From the NCBI GenBank assembly GCA_902775605.1, contig CACYNE010000016.1, forward strand, positions 1 to 53,440: a DNA stretch of 53,440 nt, given 5' to 3'. The position numbers were made by a program, and so were the translations under genes. The notes under the pieces were generated by a model, which searched no databases, had not been told where the DNA came from, and was given only the letters and a program-made list of their open reading frames with translations. Source of the stretch: an uncultured Prevotellaceae bacterium. GTDB lineage: Bacteria; Bacteroidota; Bacteroidia; Bacteroidales; Bacteroidaceae. Positions 34,670 to 46,774 of this stretch are shown in pieces; position 1 is the first letter of the stretch; each line of letters begins with the position of its first letter.

Positions 34670-37438
34670 ATGGATAAACTCTTTTTGCTCGATGCCTATG
34701 CCCTGATTTATAGGTCATACTATGCATTTATCAAAAACCCACGTATCAACTCCAAGGGACTCAATACGAGTGCTATCATTGGCTTCGTCAACACCCTGCA
34801 AGAGGTTATCGAAAAGGAGCAACCCAAGTATCTTGGCGTGGCTTTTGACCCACACGGACCAACCTTCCGAAGCGATAAGTTTCCTGCCTACAAAGCACAG
34901 CGCGAAGCCACACCCGAAGACATTAAAAAAGCTGTTCCCATCATCAAAGAACTGCTGGCAGCTTATCGCATACCTGTGCTTCAGGCAGATGGTTACGAGG
35001 CTGACGATGTCATAGGTACTCTAGCAAAAAAAGCAGATTCCATCGAGGGATTGGAAACCTATATGCTCACGCCCGATAAAGACTATGGCCAACTGGTCAC
35101 CCCGAAGGTAAAGATATATCGTCCGCGTCATGGTGGGGGCTACGAGGTGATGGGCCCAAACGAGGTATGTGAGAAATATGGCATCACTACCCCACTCCAG
35201 GTCATCGACCTTCTGGCATTGATGGGTGACTCAGCAGATAACTTTCCTGGTTGCCCAGGAGTTGGAGAGAAGACTGCCACGAAACTAATCACAGACTTCA
35301 ACTCTGTCGAGGAACTACTTCAGCGCACCAACGAGTTGAAAGGTGCATTGAAGAAAAAAGTAGAGGAGCACGTGGAGGACATCCGCATGTCATACTTCCT
35401 TGCTACAATCTGCACCGAAGTTCCCATCGATCTAAACATCGAAGAATTAGAGATGAAGTCGCCCGATGAGGAAAAACTCACCTCGCTCTTCGCCGAACTG
35501 GAGTTTAAGTCACTCACTAACCGAGTTCTTAAAAAAGTTGAAAAGAAGCCAAAATCTGAAAATTTAGAGCTGTCTCTCTTTGCAGAATTTGCGCCCGTTG
35601 GTACGGTTGACTCAAAATTTTCGAGTTTTGAGACCCTTAAAACAGTATCTCATGACTACAAACTCATTGAAAATGAGGAAGAAATGGCAGAAATTTGTGA
35701 GTCTTTTCTTACAAACGATTTTCTCGTTCTAGATACAGAGACCACCTCTACCTCAGCCATCGATGCAGAATTGGTTGGTTTGAGCTTCTCGGTGAAGGAA
35801 CATGAAGCATTTTATGTGCCAATTCCGGCCAATCGTGAAGAAGCGTTGCGAATTGTTAATATCTTTAAACCGTTGTATGAGAACCCCAATATTCTCAAGA
35901 TCGGTCAAAACCTGAAGTACGACCTCGAAGTGTTGCATAATTATGACATAGAGTTGAAAGGCAAGATGTGGGACACGATGATTGCCCATTACCTCATTCA
36001 ACCTGAGTTGCGACACAACATGGATTACATGGCAGAAATTTATCTGAACTACCAAACCATTCACATCGATGAACTCATAGGACCAAAAGGTAAAAACCAA
36101 AAATCCATGCGCGACCTCCCACCCTCTCAGGTTTACGAATATGCATGCGAGGATGCAGACATCACTCTGCAACTGAAAAACAAGTTGGAACCCGAGTTAA
36201 GGAAATATGAGTGTGAAGACCTCTTTTATAATATCGAGATGCCCCTGATGCCTGTACTGGCAGAGATGGAGATGAACGGTGTATGCCTGGATACCGAATC
36301 GCTCAGCGAAACGTCAAGGATTCTGACCGACCGCATGAACGAGATCGAGAAACGTATCTATGAGTTGGCTGGTCAGTCATTCAACATCGCATCGCCCAAA
36401 CAAGTGGGCGAGATTCTCTTCGACAAACTGAAGATTGTGGAGAAAGCCAAGAAAACCAAAACGGGACAATATGTGACCAGTGAGGAGGTGCTGCAACAGT
36501 TGAAGAACAAGCATGAGATTGTGGCAGACATTTTGGAACACAGAGGATTAAAGAAACTTATCGGCACCTATATCGATGCCCTTCCCAAGTTGATTAACCC
36601 CAAAACAGGACATATTCACACCTCGTTCAATCAAACCATTACTGCCACGGGACGACTCTCCTCTTCCGACCCTAATCTGCAGAATATTCCTATTCGCGGA
36701 GAGGACGGCAAGGAAATCCGCAAGGCCTTCATCCCCGAGCCAGGATGTCTGTTCTTTTCAGCAGATTATAGTCAGATTGAACTGCGTGTGATGGCTCATC
36801 TGTCAAAGGATGAAAACATGGTTCGCGTGTTCACCGAAGGCAAGGACTTACATGCAGCCACTGCCGCCAACATCTATAAGAAACCCATTGAAGAGGTGAC
36901 GCGCGACGAGCGAACAAAGTCAAAACGCGCTAATTTCGGCATCATCTACGGCATCACTGTCTTCGGCTTAGCCGAACGTCTTGACATCCCTCGCGACGAG
37001 GCTAAGATGCTGATTGACGGCTATTTCGACACCTTCCCACAGGTGCACGACTATATGGAGCAATCGAAAGAGATTGCCCGCAAGCAGGGTTATGTCACTA
37101 CCCTCTTCGGCCGCCGCCGTTACCTGCCCGATATCAACTCGCAAAACGCCACCGTGCGCGGCTTTGCCGAGCGAAACGCCATCAACGCCCCTATCCAGGG
37201 CACCGCTGCCGACATCATCAAAGTGGCCATGATCCACATTCATCAGCGCTTCAAGGCCGAAGGTATCAAGAGCAAGATGATTCTGCAGGTGCACGACGAA
37301 CTAAACTTCTCCGTCTATCCCGAGGAAAAGGAGCGCGTAGAGGCTATCGTCCTCGAAGAAATGCAGCGCGCCTACCCACTCGCTGTACCCCTCGTGGCTG
37401 ACTCCGGATTCGGAAAAAACTGGCTTGAAGCACATTAA
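34670..37438 (+). CDS. polA: DNA polymerase I
   Basis: PolA fills gaps and removes RNA primers. The 922-residue protein has the 5' nuclease domain (LFLLDAYALIYRSYYAF, DGYEADDVIGTLA, LMGDSADNFPGCPGVGEKTA), a 3'-5' exonuclease with its acidic residues kept (LVLDTETTS, QNLKYDLEVL, YACEDADITLQL), and polymerase motifs A (FSADYSQIELRVMAH), B (RDERTKSKRANFGIIYG) and C (LQVHDELNFSV). The kept exonuclease residues suggest proofreading. Confidence 0.97.
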   Translation: MDKLFLLDAYALIYRSYYAFIKNPRINSKGLNTSAIIGFVNTLQEVIEKEQPKYLGVAFDPHGPTFRSDKFPAYKAQREATPEDIKKAVPIIKELLAAYRIPVLQADGYEADDVIGTLAKKADSIEGLETYMLTPDKDYGQLVTPKVKIYRPRHGGGYEVMGPNEVCEKYGITTPLQVIDLLALMGDSADNFPGCPGVGEKTATKLITDFNSVEELLQRTNELKGALKKKVEEHVEDIRMSYFLATICTEVPIDLNIEELEMKSPDEEKLTSLFAELEFKSLTNRVLKKVEKKPKSENLELSLFAEFAPVGTVDSKFSSFETLKTVSHDYKLIENEEEMAEICESFLTNDFLVLDTETTSTSAIDAELVGLSFSVKEHEAFYVPIPANREEALRIVNIFKPLYENPNILKIGQNLKYDLEVLHNYDIELKGKMWDTMIAHYLIQPELRHNMDYMAEIYLNYQTIHIDELIGPKGKNQKSMRDLPPSQVYEYACEDADITLQLKNKLEPELRKYECEDLFYNIEMPLMPVLAEMEMNGVCLDTESLSETSRILTDRMNEIEKRIYELAGQSFNIASPKQVGEILFDKLKIVEKAKKTKTGQYVTSEEVLQQLKNKHEIVADILEHRGLKKLIGTYIDALPKLINPKTGHIHTSFNQTITATGRLSSSDPNLQNIPIRGEDGKEIRKAFIPEPGCLFFSADYSQIELRVMAHLSKDENMVRVFTEGKDLHAATAANIYKKPIEEVTRDERTKSKRANFGIIYGITVFGLAERLDIPRDEAKMLIDGYFDTFPQVHDYMEQSKEIARKQGYVTTLFGRRRYLPDINSQNATVRGFAERNAINAPIQGTAADIIKVAMIHIHQRFKAEGIKSKMILQVHDELNFSVYPEEKERVEAIVLEEMQRAYPLAVPLVADSGFGKNWLEAH

Positions 37439-37462
37439 AAGGCATTAAATATGGTAAAATCC

Positions 37463-37493
37463 TTTGTGGTTCGCCCGCTTATTCGTAACTTTG
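37463..37493 (+). promoter_or_regulatory. promoter of ychF
   Basis: TTTG (37463-37466), 19 bp, TAACTTTG (37486-37493), 30 bp before the ATG. Confidence 0.85.
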
Positions 37494-37523
37494 CACCCAG
37501 TTTATAAACGTTTATAGAAGAAA

Positions 37524-38624
37524 ATGGCATTAAAATGTGGTATTGTGGGACTTCCTAACGTGGGAAAGTCCACACTTTTCAACTGTCTGTCGAGCGCAAA
37601 GGCACAGGCAGCAAACTTCCCTTTCTGTACGATTGAGCCCAACGTGGGCGTCATCACCGTACCCGATGAACGACTGACCAAACTGGCCGAAATAGTACAC
37701 CCAGGACGCATCGTGCCCGCTACTTGTGAAATCGTAGATATCGCTGGTCTCGTGAAAGGTGCTTCAAAGGGCGAAGGCCTTGGAAATAAGTTCCTTGGCA
37801 ACATCCGCGAGACGGACGCAATCATTCACGTGCTCCGTTGCTTCGAGGACGAGAACATCACACACGTGGATGGTACCATCGACCCCATTCGTGATAAGGA
37901 AATCATTGATACCGAGCTTCAATTGAAAGACCTCGAGACTATCGATTCCCGTCTGGCAAAGACCGAAAAGGCCGCTGCTGCCGGCAACAAAGACGCAAAG
38001 GTAGAGGTGACCGTCCTAAAAGCCTATAAAGAGGTGCTGGAGCAGGGTAAGAACGCTCGTATCGTGGAGTTTGATAGCAAAGAAGAGCAGGACTGCGCCA
38101 AGAACCTGTTCCTGCTGACCTCAAAGCCCGTGCTCTACGTCTGCAACGTTGGCGAGGCCGAAGCCAAGAGCGGTAATGACTTCACCAAGAAAGTAGAAGC
38201 ACTGGCCAAAGAAGAAGGTGCAGAGGCCATGATTATCGCAGCTAAGACTGAGGAGGACATTGCCGAACTCGAATCGTACGATGACAAGCAGCTGTTTTTG
38301 GAGGAGCTTGGCCTGGAGGAGAGCGGTGTGAACCGTCTGATCAAGAAGGCCTACGCCCTGCTGAATCTTGAGACCTTTATCACCGCCGGCGAGATGGAGG
38401 TGAAGGCATGGACATATAAGAAAGGCTGGAAGGCACCTCAGTGTGCCGGTGTCATCCACACCGACTTTGAGAAAGGCTTTATCCGCGCCGAGGTAATCAA
38501 GTATGAGGACTACCTGAAATACGGCTCTGAAGCCGCTGTACGCGAAGCTGGCAAGATGGGCGTCGAGGGTAAGGACTATGTGGTGCAGGATGGTGATATC
38601 ATGCACTTCAGATTTAATGTCTAA
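37524..38624 (+). CDS. ychF: redox-regulated ATPase / GTP-binding protein YchF
   Basis: YchF is a universally conserved Obg-family P-loop protein that hydrolyses ATP and binds ribosomes. The 366-residue protein has the Walker [49 protein letters not shown], a coiled middle and a C-terminal TGS domain ([37 protein letters not shown]). It is followed by a 9-bp array and lgt. Confidence 0.96.
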   Translation: MALKCGIVGLPNVGKSTLFNCLSSAKAQAANFPFCTIEPNVGVITVPDERLTKLAEIVHPGRIVPATCEIVDIAGLVKGASKGEGLGNKFLGNIRETDAIIHVLRCFEDENITHVDGTIDPIRDKEIIDTELQLKDLETIDSRLAKTEKAAAAGNKDAKVEVTVLKAYKEVLEQGKNARIVEFDSKEEQDCAKNLFLLTSKPVLYVCNVGEAEAKSGNDFTKKVEALAKEEGAEAMIIAAKTEEDIAELESYDDKQLFLEELGLEESGVNRLIKKAYALLNLETFITAGEMEVKAWTYKKGWKAPQCAGVIHTDFEKGFIRAEVIKYEDYLKYGSEAAVREAGKMGVEGKDYVVQDGDIMHFRFNV

Positions 38625-38628
38625 TTTT

Positions 38629-38664
38629 TATAGGACATATAGGTCGTATAAGTCTTATGAATAC
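38629..38664 (+). repeat. 9-bp array spanning the lgt start
   Basis: Units TATAGGACA, TATAGGTCG, TATAAGTCT and TATGAATAC follow each other from 5 bp after the ychF stop; the lgt ATG lies in the fourth. The unit resembles the one inside mnmG. Confidence 0.7.
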
Positions 38665-39526
38665 GCTTAGTTTCATCACCTGGAACCCGTCACTTGAGGT
38701 GTTCAGCATCGGCGCATTCAGCATGCGCTGGTACTCACTCATGTGGCTCATCGGATTGGCGCTGGCTTATCTGATGGTGCGCTGGCTCTACCAGAAGCAG
38801 AACATCCCCAACGAGAAGTTTGAACCGCTCTTTATCTACTGCTTCTTGGGCATCCTCATCGGTGCTCGTCTGGGGCATTGCATCTTCTATCAACCCGACT
38901 ATTTCCTCACTTCGTGGAAGGGATTTGTTGAGATGCTACTACCCATAAAGATTACTGCCAATAGCTGGCACATGACTGGTTATCAGGGACTTGCATCGCA
39001 CGGCGGCACACTGGGACTTATCCTGGCTCTGCTACTCTATGTGCGTCAGCTGAAGGTGCCCGTATGGACGGTGCTCGACAATATCGCCATCGCCACAGGC
39101 ATCACCGCCTGCTGCATCCGCATCGGCAACCTGATGAACTCTGAGATTGTAGGAAAAGTCACCGACGAGAGTCTGCCTTGGGCTTTCTGGTTCGTCCAGA
39201 ATGATGGTCCTCAGAATATCGTTTTGCGTCATCCTGGCCAACTCTACGAAGCTATCGCCTATGCCCTACTCTTCCTGCTGATGGTTATCCTCTACAAGAA
39301 GATGCCACAGCGCGTGGGCACCGGCTTCTATTTCGGTCTCTGCCTGGCTTACATCTTCACTTTCCGCTTCTTTATCGAGTATTTCAAGGAGGTGCAGGAA
39401 GCCTTCGAACAAGGTCTGCCATTCGATATGGGACAGATTCTCTCCGTGCCCTTCATCATCATTGGTATTTACTACATGATTAAGGGTTGGAAGAAAACAA
39501 ATATTCTCAACGCTGGGAACAAATAA
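38657..39526 (+). CDS. lgt: prolipoprotein diacylglyceryl transferase
   Basis: Lgt attaches diacylglycerol to the lipobox cysteine of prelipoproteins in the inner membrane. The 289-residue protein has seven or so membrane helices, the His-Gly region [16 protein letters not shown], the signature [16 protein letters not shown] and [15 protein letters not shown], and [13 protein letters not shown]. Its last five residues (NAGNK) and stop are coded by the first unit of a 22-bp array. Confidence 0.95.
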   Translation: MNTLSFITWNPSLEVFSIGAFSMRWYSLMWLIGLALAYLMVRWLYQKQNIPNEKFEPLFIYCFLGILIGARLGHCIFYQPDYFLTSWKGFVEMLLPIKITANSWHMTGYQGLASHGGTLGLILALLLYVRQLKVPVWTVLDNIAIATGITACCIRIGNLMNSEIVGKVTDESLPWAFWFVQNDGPQNIVLRHPGQLYEAIAYALLFLLMVILYKKMPQRVGTGFYFGLCLAYIFTFRFFIEYFKEVQEAFEQGLPFDMGQILSVPFIIIGIYYMIKGWKKTNILNAGNK

Positions 39527-39591
39527 TTCCCACGTTGGGAACGAAATATTCCCACGTTGGGAACGAATCATTCCCAGCGTGGGAATTATTT
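39510..39591. repeat. 22-bp array between lgt and mutS
   Basis: ACGYTGGGAAC-(A/G)AAT-ATTCCC-type units start at 39510, 39532 and 39554, exactly 22 bp apart; a fourth, AGCGTGGGAAT, is inverted in part. Each unit is itself partly palindromic (GGGAAC...ATTCCC). It contains the lgt stop and reaches the mutS stop, so it may act as a two-way terminator. Confidence 0.88.
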
Positions 39592-42211
39592 ATTTTCCAC
39601 TGACTATCTTTTTTATATCATTGAGTTTGTTGAGTGCTTCGAGCGGCGTGAGATTGTTCACATCGAGACCTAAGATCTCGTCGCGCACCTGACAAAGTAC
39701 GGGATCGTCCAACTGGAAGAAACTCAGCTGCATACCCTCGCGACTGGACGCTATTTCTGCGGTGGGCTTCCCTACTCCACCCACCTGGGCATTCTCGCTT
39801 TCCAACTGCTTTAGAATGACGTTGGCTCGCTTCACAATACTGCGCGGCATACCTGCAATCTCGGCCACATGAATACCAAACGAGTGCTCGCTGCCGCCAC
39901 GCTCCAACTTACGCAGGAAGATAACCTTGCCGTCCACCTCCTTCACCGAGACATTATAGTTCTTGATGCGAGAAAAATTCTTCTCCATCTCGTTCAACTC
40001 GTGATAGTGCGTGGCAAAGAGCGTGCGCGGGTGACCCTTGGCGTTCTCGTGCAGGTATTCCACTATGGCCCAAGCAATTGAGATACCGTCGTAAGTAGAT
40101 GTGCCGCGACCCAACTCATCGAAGAGCACCAGCGAACGGGAAGAGATGTTATTCAGGATGTTCGAGGCCTCCGTCATCTCTACCATAAACGTAGATTCAC
40201 CCAACGAAATATTGTCCGACGCACCCACACGCGTGAAAATCTTATCCACCAAACCGATTCTCGCGGCCTCTGCGGGCACGAAACAACCCATTTGGGCCAT
40301 CAGTACGATTAAAGCCGTTTGACGCAGCAGAGCCGATTTACCAGCCATATTAGGACCCGTGATGATGATAATCTGCTGACGCTCGTTGTCCAGCAGGATA
40401 TCGTTGGGCACATAGTGTTCCTCTATCGGCAGTTCCTTCTCAATCACAGGGTGGCGTCCTTGCTTGATATCGATAACCTCTGTGCTGTCGATGACAGGAC
40501 GGATATACTTATTCTCCTCGGCCACCTTGGCAAAGGCCAACAGGCAATCGAGATGAGCAATGATATTCGCATTGATCTGTATCTGCGGGATAAACTCCTG
40601 CATGCCCAGAATCAGGTCGTTGAAAAGCTTGGCTTCGAGCGACAGGATCTTGTCCTCGGCACCCAGAATTTTCTCTTCATACTCCTTCAGCTCCTGAGTG
40701 ATATAGCGCTCAGCTTGCGCCAGCGTCTGCTTGCGCACCCACTCGGCAGGCACCTGATCCTTGTAGGTGTTTCTGACCTCCAGATAATAGCCAAACACGT
40801 TGTTGTAGCCAATCTTCAGCGACGAGATGCCCGTCAGCTCGGCCTCACGTTCCTGTATCTTCAGCAAGTAATCCTTGCCACTATAGGCAATCTGACGCAG
40901 TTCGTCAAGCTCGGCATTCACACCATTGCGAATCACCCCACCCTTCTGCACCAGCTGTGGTGGGTCGTCCTGAATCTCCTTCTCTATTCTGTCTCGCAAA
41001 CTCTCACAGAGATTCAGCTGTTCCCCTACCCTTTTCAGTGCCTCATTGTCGGCATAGAGACACGCGGTCTTGATGGGTTGAATGGCTTGAAGAGCCGTCT
41101 TCAACTGCACCACTTCACGTGGCGATACTCGTCCTACAGCCACCTTCGAGATGATACGCTCCAGGTCGCCAATACGATGAATCTGTTCGTCGATACACTC
41201 GCGGAACTCTGGCTCACGATAGTAATACTCCACAATGTCTAGACGCTCGTTGATGGGCTTCTCGTCTTTCAGCGGGAATACCACCCAGCGGCGCAGCAAT
41301 CGGCCGCCCATAGGACTCACCGTACAATCAATCACATCGAGCAGCGACTTGCCGTCTTCCTGCATTGGATAAACCAATTCCAGCGAGCGGATGGTAAACT
41401 TATCCAGTCGGACGTATTTGTCTTCCTCAATGCGCGAGATAGACGTGATATGCCCTATCTGCGTATGTTGTGTCTGCTCAAGATACTGAAGAATGGCACC
41501 TGCAGCTATCACTCCACTCTGCAGATGATCCACACCAAAGCCTTTCAGATTCTTCACGCGGAAGTGCTTCAGCAACTTCTGGCGTGCCGTCTGATCCGTA
41601 AACACCCAGTCGTCTAACTGAAACATAAAATACTTTGTGCCAAACTTCTGATCAAAGTCCTGCTTCTTGCCGTGTTCAAAGAGAATCTCCTTGGGTTGGA
41701 AATTGCCCAGCAACTTCTCCACATAGTCGGCTGTACCCTCGCCCGTCAGGAACTCACCTGTCGAGATATCGAGGAAAGCCACACCATAGGATGACTTACC
41801 AAAATGCACACTGGCCAGGAAATTATTCTCCTTGTAGTTCAGCACGTTATCAGAGAGAGCCACACCGGGTGTCACCAACTCTGTGATGCCGCGCTTCACC
41901 AACTTCTTCGTCAGTTTGGGGTCTTCCAACTGGTCACAGATAGCCACACGCTTGCCGGCACGGATCAGCTTTGGCAGATAGGTGTCGAGGGCGTGGTGCG
42001 GAAAGCCTGCCATCTCGTCGCCCATGCCGCCAGCACCATTGTTACGATGCGTCAGCGTGATGCCCAAGATGCGCGAGGCGGTAATGGCATCTTCACAGTA
42101 AGTCTCATAGAAGTCACCACACCTGAACAGCATCACTGCGTCCGGGTGTTTTGCCTTTAAATCGAAAAACTGCTTCATCATCGGGGTCAGTTCCCCATCT
42201 TTTTTTGCCAT
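39590..42211 (-). CDS. mutS: DNA mismatch repair protein MutS
   Basis: MutS recognises mismatches. The 873-residue protein has the mismatch-reading motif in CGDFYETY (Phe and Glu of F-x-E, about residue 30), the core and clamp helices, the ATPase Walker [15 protein letters not shown] (about residue 620), Walker [17 protein letters not shown] and a C-terminal helical end. It is convergent with lgt. Confidence 0.97.
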   Translation of the reverse strand: MAKKDGELTPMMKQFFDLKAKHPDAVMLFRCGDFYETYCEDAITASRILGITLTHRNNGAGGMGDEMAGFPHHALDTYLPKLIRAGKRVAICDQLEDPKLTKKLVKRGITELVTPGVALSDNVLNYKENNFLASVHFGKSSYGVAFLDISTGEFLTGEGTADYVEKLLGNFQPKEILFEHGKKQDFDQKFGTKYFMFQLDDWVFTDQTARQKLLKHFRVKNLKGFGVDHLQSGVIAAGAILQYLEQTQHTQIGHITSISRIEEDKYVRLDKFTIRSLELVYPMQEDGKSLLDVIDCTVSPMGGRLLRRWVVFPLKDEKPINERLDIVEYYYREPEFRECIDEQIHRIGDLERIISKVAVGRVSPREVVQLKTALQAIQPIKTACLYADNEALKRVGEQLNLCESLRDRIEKEIQDDPPQLVQKGGVIRNGVNAELDELRQIAYSGKDYLLKIQEREAELTGISSLKIGYNNVFGYYLEVRNTYKDQVPAEWVRKQTLAQAERYITQELKEYEEKILGAEDKILSLEAKLFNDLILGMQEFIPQIQINANIIAHLDCLLAFAKVAEENKYIRPVIDSTEVIDIKQGRHPVIEKELPIEEHYVPNDILLDNERQQIIIITGPNMAGKSALLRQTALIVLMAQMGCFVPAEAARIGLVDKIFTRVGASDNISLGESTFMVEMTEASNILNNISSRSLVLFDELGRGTSTYDGISIAWAIVEYLHENAKGHPRTLFATHYHELNEMEKNFSRIKNYNVSVKEVDGKVIFLRKLERGGSEHSFGIHVAEIAGMPRSIVKRANVILKQLESENAQVGGVGKPTAEIASSREGMQLSFFQLDDPVLCQVRDEILGLDVNNLTPLEALNKLNDIKKIVSGK

Positions 42212-42256
42212 AGCTACCTGTATTATTAAACAGATGCAAAGGTATAAAAAAAAAGA

Positions 42257-42278
42257 GACACTCCCAAACGGAAGTGCC
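42257..42278 (-). terminator. terminator after the secreted-protein gene
   Basis: GACACTCCC and GGAAGTGCC form a hairpin with two mismatches and a 4-base loop, with A/T runs on both sides (42246-42254 and 42280-42285). It lies 24 bp after the stop at 42303. Confidence 0.7.
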
Positions 42279-42302
42279 CTTTTTTATATAATTTAGTCCT
42301 TA

Positions 42303-43772
42303 TTACTTCACCACCTTTTTGCCATTGATGATGTAAAGACCCTTAGCGGTGCTGTTCACACGCTGACCCTGCAGATTGAAGATAACGTTGTTTGCTGCGT
42401 CTGCCTTCACAGTAGTGATGTTAGAAGAACCACTTGTGAAGCTGATAGGATAAAGCTGATAGTTTTCTTTATATACAGAACCCATGCCAATAATGGTGTA
42501 CTTTGCACCTGCCTCAAGAGCCTCAGTATCAATGCTAAACTGGTTATATACAGCCAGTTCTGTTTCACCAACCTTGAAGGTAAGGTTCTTATTGCTTGCG
42601 CTTACGAACTCAGCATCCTCAATCTTCACATAAGCATTCACATTCTCGCCGAGCTGACCAATGGTAATAGTCTTAGGAGAAACAGCAGCACCCTCCGACT
42701 CTACCTTCACATCCATATCGGTGAACGAGAACTCAGGCAATTTGTTGTAACGATACAGCTTACCCCAAATGGCACCCAGCTGACCATTACCCAGGTCACC
42801 GCTAATCACGTCACCCTGCTTCAGGTTCTTTGTGTTATCACCATAGAACAACAAGTTGTTAGTGCCGTCTGTCAGATAGATGTACTTACCATTGGCATAA
42901 ACCACAGTGTTAGGAACTGACTCAAACTGTTCATTAACAAACCAGTAAGAAGCATACTCACCGCCATTATCCCACTTTTCATTGGTGCTGGTAACGTCGG
43001 CATAGAGGCTTGCGAACAGCATATAACCTTTGTAAACAGTCAGCGTATAGCTCTTGCTGCTGGGCTTATACTCGTTGTCACCAGCGAACTCAGCCTTCAC
43101 AGTAACCTGACCCTGAACACCATTGAAAATCTTGAGGTTCTTACCATCAATCTGAGCGAGGTCTTCGTTTGACAGCGACCATGTTACGTCGCGATCGTCC
43201 AGTTCCTCAGTACCTGCCATCACCATAGCAGAAGGCAGCTTTACGCTCTCGTCCTTGCCGCAGGTAGCGCGAGTCTCATAACCCTCAGCAAACTCGATGG
43301 TTGTAGCAGTGCGAGTGTCAACATCGCCGCCGCCACCAACGGTTACCTCGATCAGAGAACAACGAACCTGATTGCTAGAAGCAGTCATTGTAAACGAATC
43401 AGAAGAACCTGTCCAAGTGCCCAAGAAACCATCTGCCTCGAATTCATAAGTACCCTCAGTAGGATCTGTAAAACATCCAGGACCTTGCTTAGTGGTTCCT
43501 TTTGCCTTACAAGTAAACACAACCTTAGTAATCTTACCAATTGTTGAAGAAATAGTTATTGTAGAACTTTTGTAGAAACGATAATCAGTACCATTACCCA
43601 GCATTCCCTGAGAACCTTCAATGGTAATACCATCCTTGGTTAACGTTCCAGCACCAGCTTCAACCGATGAACCCAGATCTGCTGTTGCATCAAAAGATAC
43701 TGTTGTATCAGCATAAAGGTTCGTGCTAAACATAGCCAACATAGCTACGAGTAAAGTAAAAATTTTCTTCAT
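42303..43772 (-). CDS. secreted modular protein with probable sorting tail
   Basis: The 489-residue protein has a signal peptide (MKKIFTLLVAMLAMFSTNLYA). Residues about 25-150 form a beta-sandwich (ITISSTIGKITKVVFTCKAK), then follows a Big-like bacterial immunoglobulin region (VTWSLSNEDLAQIDGKNLK, GQVTVKAEFAGDNEYKPSS), then an OB-like domain. The end, NVIFNLQGQRVNSTAKGLYI and then INGKKVVK, is of the type found at the C termini of many exported Prevotella proteins and is probably a type IX or related sorting signal. No enzyme motif is seen. Confidence 0.8.
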   Translation of the reverse strand: MKKIFTLLVAMLAMFSTNLYADTTVSFDATADLGSSVEAGAGTLTKDGITIEGSQGMLGNGTDYRFYKSSTITISSTIGKITKVVFTCKAKGTTKQGPGCFTDPTEGTYEFEADGFLGTWTGSSDSFTMTASSNQVRCSLIEVTVGGGGDVDTRTATTIEFAEGYETRATCGKDESVKLPSAMVMAGTEELDDRDVTWSLSNEDLAQIDGKNLKIFNGVQGQVTVKAEFAGDNEYKPSSKSYTLTVYKGYMLFASLYADVTSTNEKWDNGGEYASYWFVNEQFESVPNTVVYANGKYIYLTDGTNNLLFYGDNTKNLKQGDVISGDLGNGQLGAIWGKLYRYNKLPEFSFTDMDVKVESEGAAVSPKTITIGQLGENVNAYVKIEDAEFVSASNKNLTFKVGETELAVYNQFSIDTEALEAGAKYTIIGMGSVYKENYQLYPISFTSGSSNITTVKADAANNVIFNLQGQRVNSTAKGLYIINGKKVVK

Positions 43773-43810
43773 AAGCGTTTTTTGATTTAAAGATTAAATA
43801 TATTTCTGTG

Positions 43811-43890
43811 CAAAATTACGGAATAAAATCGAAGTTACAAAGTTTTTTCGGCTTTTTCTTTTGCCATCTCGCAGAATAGTCGTATCTTTG
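43811..43890. promoter_or_regulatory. divergent promoters of the secreted-protein gene and leuS
   Basis: Minus strand: TTTG (43841-43838), 19 bp, TAATTTTG (43818-43811). Plus strand: TTTG (43860-43863), 19 bp, TATCTTTG (43883-43890). The two -33 elements are only 18 bp apart, so the polymerases would compete. Confidence 0.85.
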
Positions 43891-43921
43891 CAGGTTAGGA
43901 AACAATAATAAATCAAAATAA

Positions 43922-46774
43922 ATGGAATACAACTTCAGAGACATTGAGAAAAAGTGGCAAAAGCGATGGGTTGAAAGTGGCATTTATCGCGTAGTAGAGG
44001 ACGACAAGAAGAAGAAATTCTATGTGCTCAACATGTTCCCTTATCCCTCAGGAGCAGGCTTGCATGTGGGTCACCCTCTTGGCTATATCGCCAGTGATAT
44101 CTACGCCCGCTATAAGCGCCTGCAGGGTTACAACGTGTTGAACCCCATGGGTTATGATGCTTATGGTTTGCCCGCCGAGCAGTATGCCATCCAAACAGGT
44201 CAGCATCCTGCCATCACCACCGAACAGAACATCAATCGCTATCGTGAGCAGTTGGATAAGATCGGCTTCTCATTCGACTGGAGTAGGGAAGTGCGCACCT
44301 GCGAACCTGGCTACTATCACTGGACACAGTGGGCCTTCCAGCGCATGTTCAAGTCATATTACAGCACTTCATCACACAAGGCTCAACCCACCATCAAACT
44401 TATCGAGCACTTCGAACTGATGGGTACAGAGAACTGCTCTGCTCTGGGTACTGAAGAACTTCACTTCACTGCTGCCGATTGGGCAGGCTTCTCTGAGAAG
44501 AAGAAGCAGGAGGTGCTGATGAACTATCGTATTGCCTACTTGGCTGAGACGATGGTGAACTGGTGTCCTGCACTGGGCACAGTGTTGGCCAACGACGAGG
44601 TAATCAACGGAGTTTCAGAGCGTGGTGGCTATCCCGTGGAGCAGAAGAAGATGCGTCAGTGGTGTCTGCGTACCTCTGCCTATGCACAGCGTTTGCTCGA
44701 CGGATTGGATACCATCGACTGGACGGACTCTCTGAAAGAGGCTCAGCGTAACTGGATTGGCCGTTCAGAAGGTACAGAGATGGAGTTCAATGTGGCTGAC
44801 TCAGAGAAGCACTTCACCATCTTCACCACTCGTGCCGATACCATCTTCGGTGTTACCTTCATGGTGCTGGCACCAGAATCAGAACTGGTTCAGCAGTTGA
44901 CCACAGCCGACCAGAAGGCTGCTGTTGACGAATACCTGGCTTATGTGAAGAAGCGCACAGAGCGCGAGCGCCAAATGGATCACTCTGTTACTGGTGTCTT
45001 CTCTGGTTCGTATGCCATCAATCCCTTTACTGGCGACAAGATCCCCGTATGGATTTCTGAATATGTATTGGCTGGCTACGGCACAGGTGCCATCATGGCT
45101 GTGCCTGCTCACGATTCTCGTGACTATGCCTTTGCCAAGCACTTCAACCTGCCCATCATTCCTCTGATTGAGGGTGCTGATGTCAGCGAAGAGAGTTTCG
45201 ATGCCAAGGAAGGTATTGTGATGAACTCACCTGCAGCAGGAAAGACCACGCTCGATGGCTTCACACTCAATGGTTTGAGCGTCAAGGAAGCTATCGCTGC
45301 CACGAAGAAGTTCGTTACAGAGCATAACCTGGGTCGCGTAAAGGTGAACTATCGTCTGCGCGATGCCATCTTCTCTCGTCAGCGCTACTGGGGTGAGCCG
45401 TTCCCTGTTTACTACAAGGACGACATGCCTTATATGATTCCAAAGGAGTGTCTGCCTCTGCAGCTTCCTGAGATTGACGAATACAAGCCCACTGAGACGG
45501 GTGAGCCCCCATTGGGCCGTGCCAAGAAATGGGCTTGGGACACCAAGACGGACAGCGTGGTTGATTGTTCGGCCATCGATAATAAGAGCGTTTTCCCATT
45601 GGAGTTGAATACCATGCCAGGCTTTGCTGGTTCTTCAGCTTACTATCTGCGCTATATGGATCCCCACAATGACAAGGGACTGGTCAGCAAGGAAGCCAAC
45701 GAATACTGGCGTAACGTTGACCTCTATGTAGGTGGTTCTGAGCACGCTACCGGTCACCTGATTTACTCACGCTTCTGGAATAAGTTCCTCTTCGACTCTG
45801 GCTACACCTGCGAGGAAGAGCCATTCAAGAAGCTCGTTAACCAGGGTATGATTCAGGGACGCTCAAACTTCGTTTATCGTGTTGAGGACGAGGGTGCCGA
45901 CAAGGGTAAGTTCGTTAGCTTGAACTTGAGAAAGAACTACAAGGAGACCACACCTATCCACGTTGATGTGAACATCGTTTCAAACGATATCCTCGACATC
46001 GAAGCCTTCAAGGCTTGGCGCCTTGAGTATCAGAATGCAGAGTTAATCCTCGAAGACAACAAGTACATCTGTGGCTGGGCCATCGAAAAGATGTCAAAGT
46101 CGATGTACAACGTTGTCAACCCCGATATGATTGTTGAGAAATATGGTGCCGACACTCTGCGTCTCTATGAGATGTTCCTCGGTCCTGTAGAACAGTCAAA
46201 GCCTTGGGATACCAATGGTATCGATGGCTGCCACCGCTTCCTGAAGAAGTTCTGGAACCTCTGCAGCTCTGTATGCTGCGACAATGTCGCAGCCAACGAG
46301 AAAGCTACGCCTGACAACCTGAAGAGCGTTCACAAACTTATCAAGAAGGTTTCGCAGGACATCGAGCAGTTCTCTTATAACACCTCTATCTCTGCCTTCA
46401 TGATTTGCGTCAACGAACTCTCACAACAGAAGTGCAAGAGCAAGGAGATGCTGAAGACACTTGTCATCCTCATCGCACCCTTTGCACCTCATATCGCTGA
46501 GGAACTGTGGGAGATGCTGGGCGAGCAGGGTAGTGTTTGCGATGCTCAGTGGCCCACCTGGAATGAGGAGTTCCTTGTGGAAAGCCAGGTGAAGATGGGT
46601 GTGGCCTTCAATGGTAAGACCCGCTTCGAAATCCAGTTGGCTGCCGATGCTGACAACGCTGCCATCGAAGCATTGGTTCGTGGCGACGAGCGTACAGCCA
46701 AGTATGTGGAAGACAAGCAGATAGTAAAGGTTATCATCGTCCCGAAGCGTATGGTGAACATCGTTATCAAATAA
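43922..46774 (+). CDS. leuS: leucyl-tRNA synthetase
   Basis: LeuS charges tRNA-Leu. The 950-residue protein has the class I motifs HVGH (in [13 protein letters not shown]) and KMSKS (in [13 protein letters not shown]), the CP1 editing domain ([27 protein letters not shown]) and a C-terminal anticodon-binding helical part. yitT starts at the base after its stop. Confidence 0.97.
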   Translation: MEYNFRDIEKKWQKRWVESGIYRVVEDDKKKKFYVLNMFPYPSGAGLHVGHPLGYIASDIYARYKRLQGYNVLNPMGYDAYGLPAEQYAIQTGQHPAITTEQNINRYREQLDKIGFSFDWSREVRTCEPGYYHWTQWAFQRMFKSYYSTSSHKAQPTIKLIEHFELMGTENCSALGTEELHFTAADWAGFSEKKKQEVLMNYRIAYLAETMVNWCPALGTVLANDEVINGVSERGGYPVEQKKMRQWCLRTSAYAQRLLDGLDTIDWTDSLKEAQRNWIGRSEGTEMEFNVADSEKHFTIFTTRADTIFGVTFMVLAPESELVQQLTTADQKAAVDEYLAYVKKRTERERQMDHSVTGVFSGSYAINPFTGDKIPVWISEYVLAGYGTGAIMAVPAHDSRDYAFAKHFNLPIIPLIEGADVSEESFDAKEGIVMNSPAAGKTTLDGFTLNGLSVKEAIAATKKFVTEHNLGRVKVNYRLRDAIFSRQRYWGEPFPVYYKDDMPYMIPKECLPLQLPEIDEYKPTETGEPPLGRAKKWAWDTKTDSVVDCSAIDNKSVFPLELNTMPGFAGSSAYYLRYMDPHNDKGLVSKEANEYWRNVDLYVGGSEHATGHLIYSRFWNKFLFDSGYTCEEEPFKKLVNQGMIQGRSNFVYRVEDEGADKGKFVSLNLRKNYKETTPIHVDVNIVSNDILDIEAFKAWRLEYQNAELILEDNKYICGWAIEKMSKSMYNVVNPDMIVEKYGADTLRLYEMFLGPVEQSKPWDTNGIDGCHRFLKKFWNLCSSVCCDNVAANEKATPDNLKSVHKLIKKVSQDIEQFSYNTSISAFMICVNELSQQKCKSKEMLKTLVILIAPFAPHIAEELWEMLGEQGSVCDAQWPTWNEEFLVESQVKMGVAFNGKTRFEIQLAADADNAAIEALVRGDERTAKYVEDKQIVKVIIVPKRMVNIVIK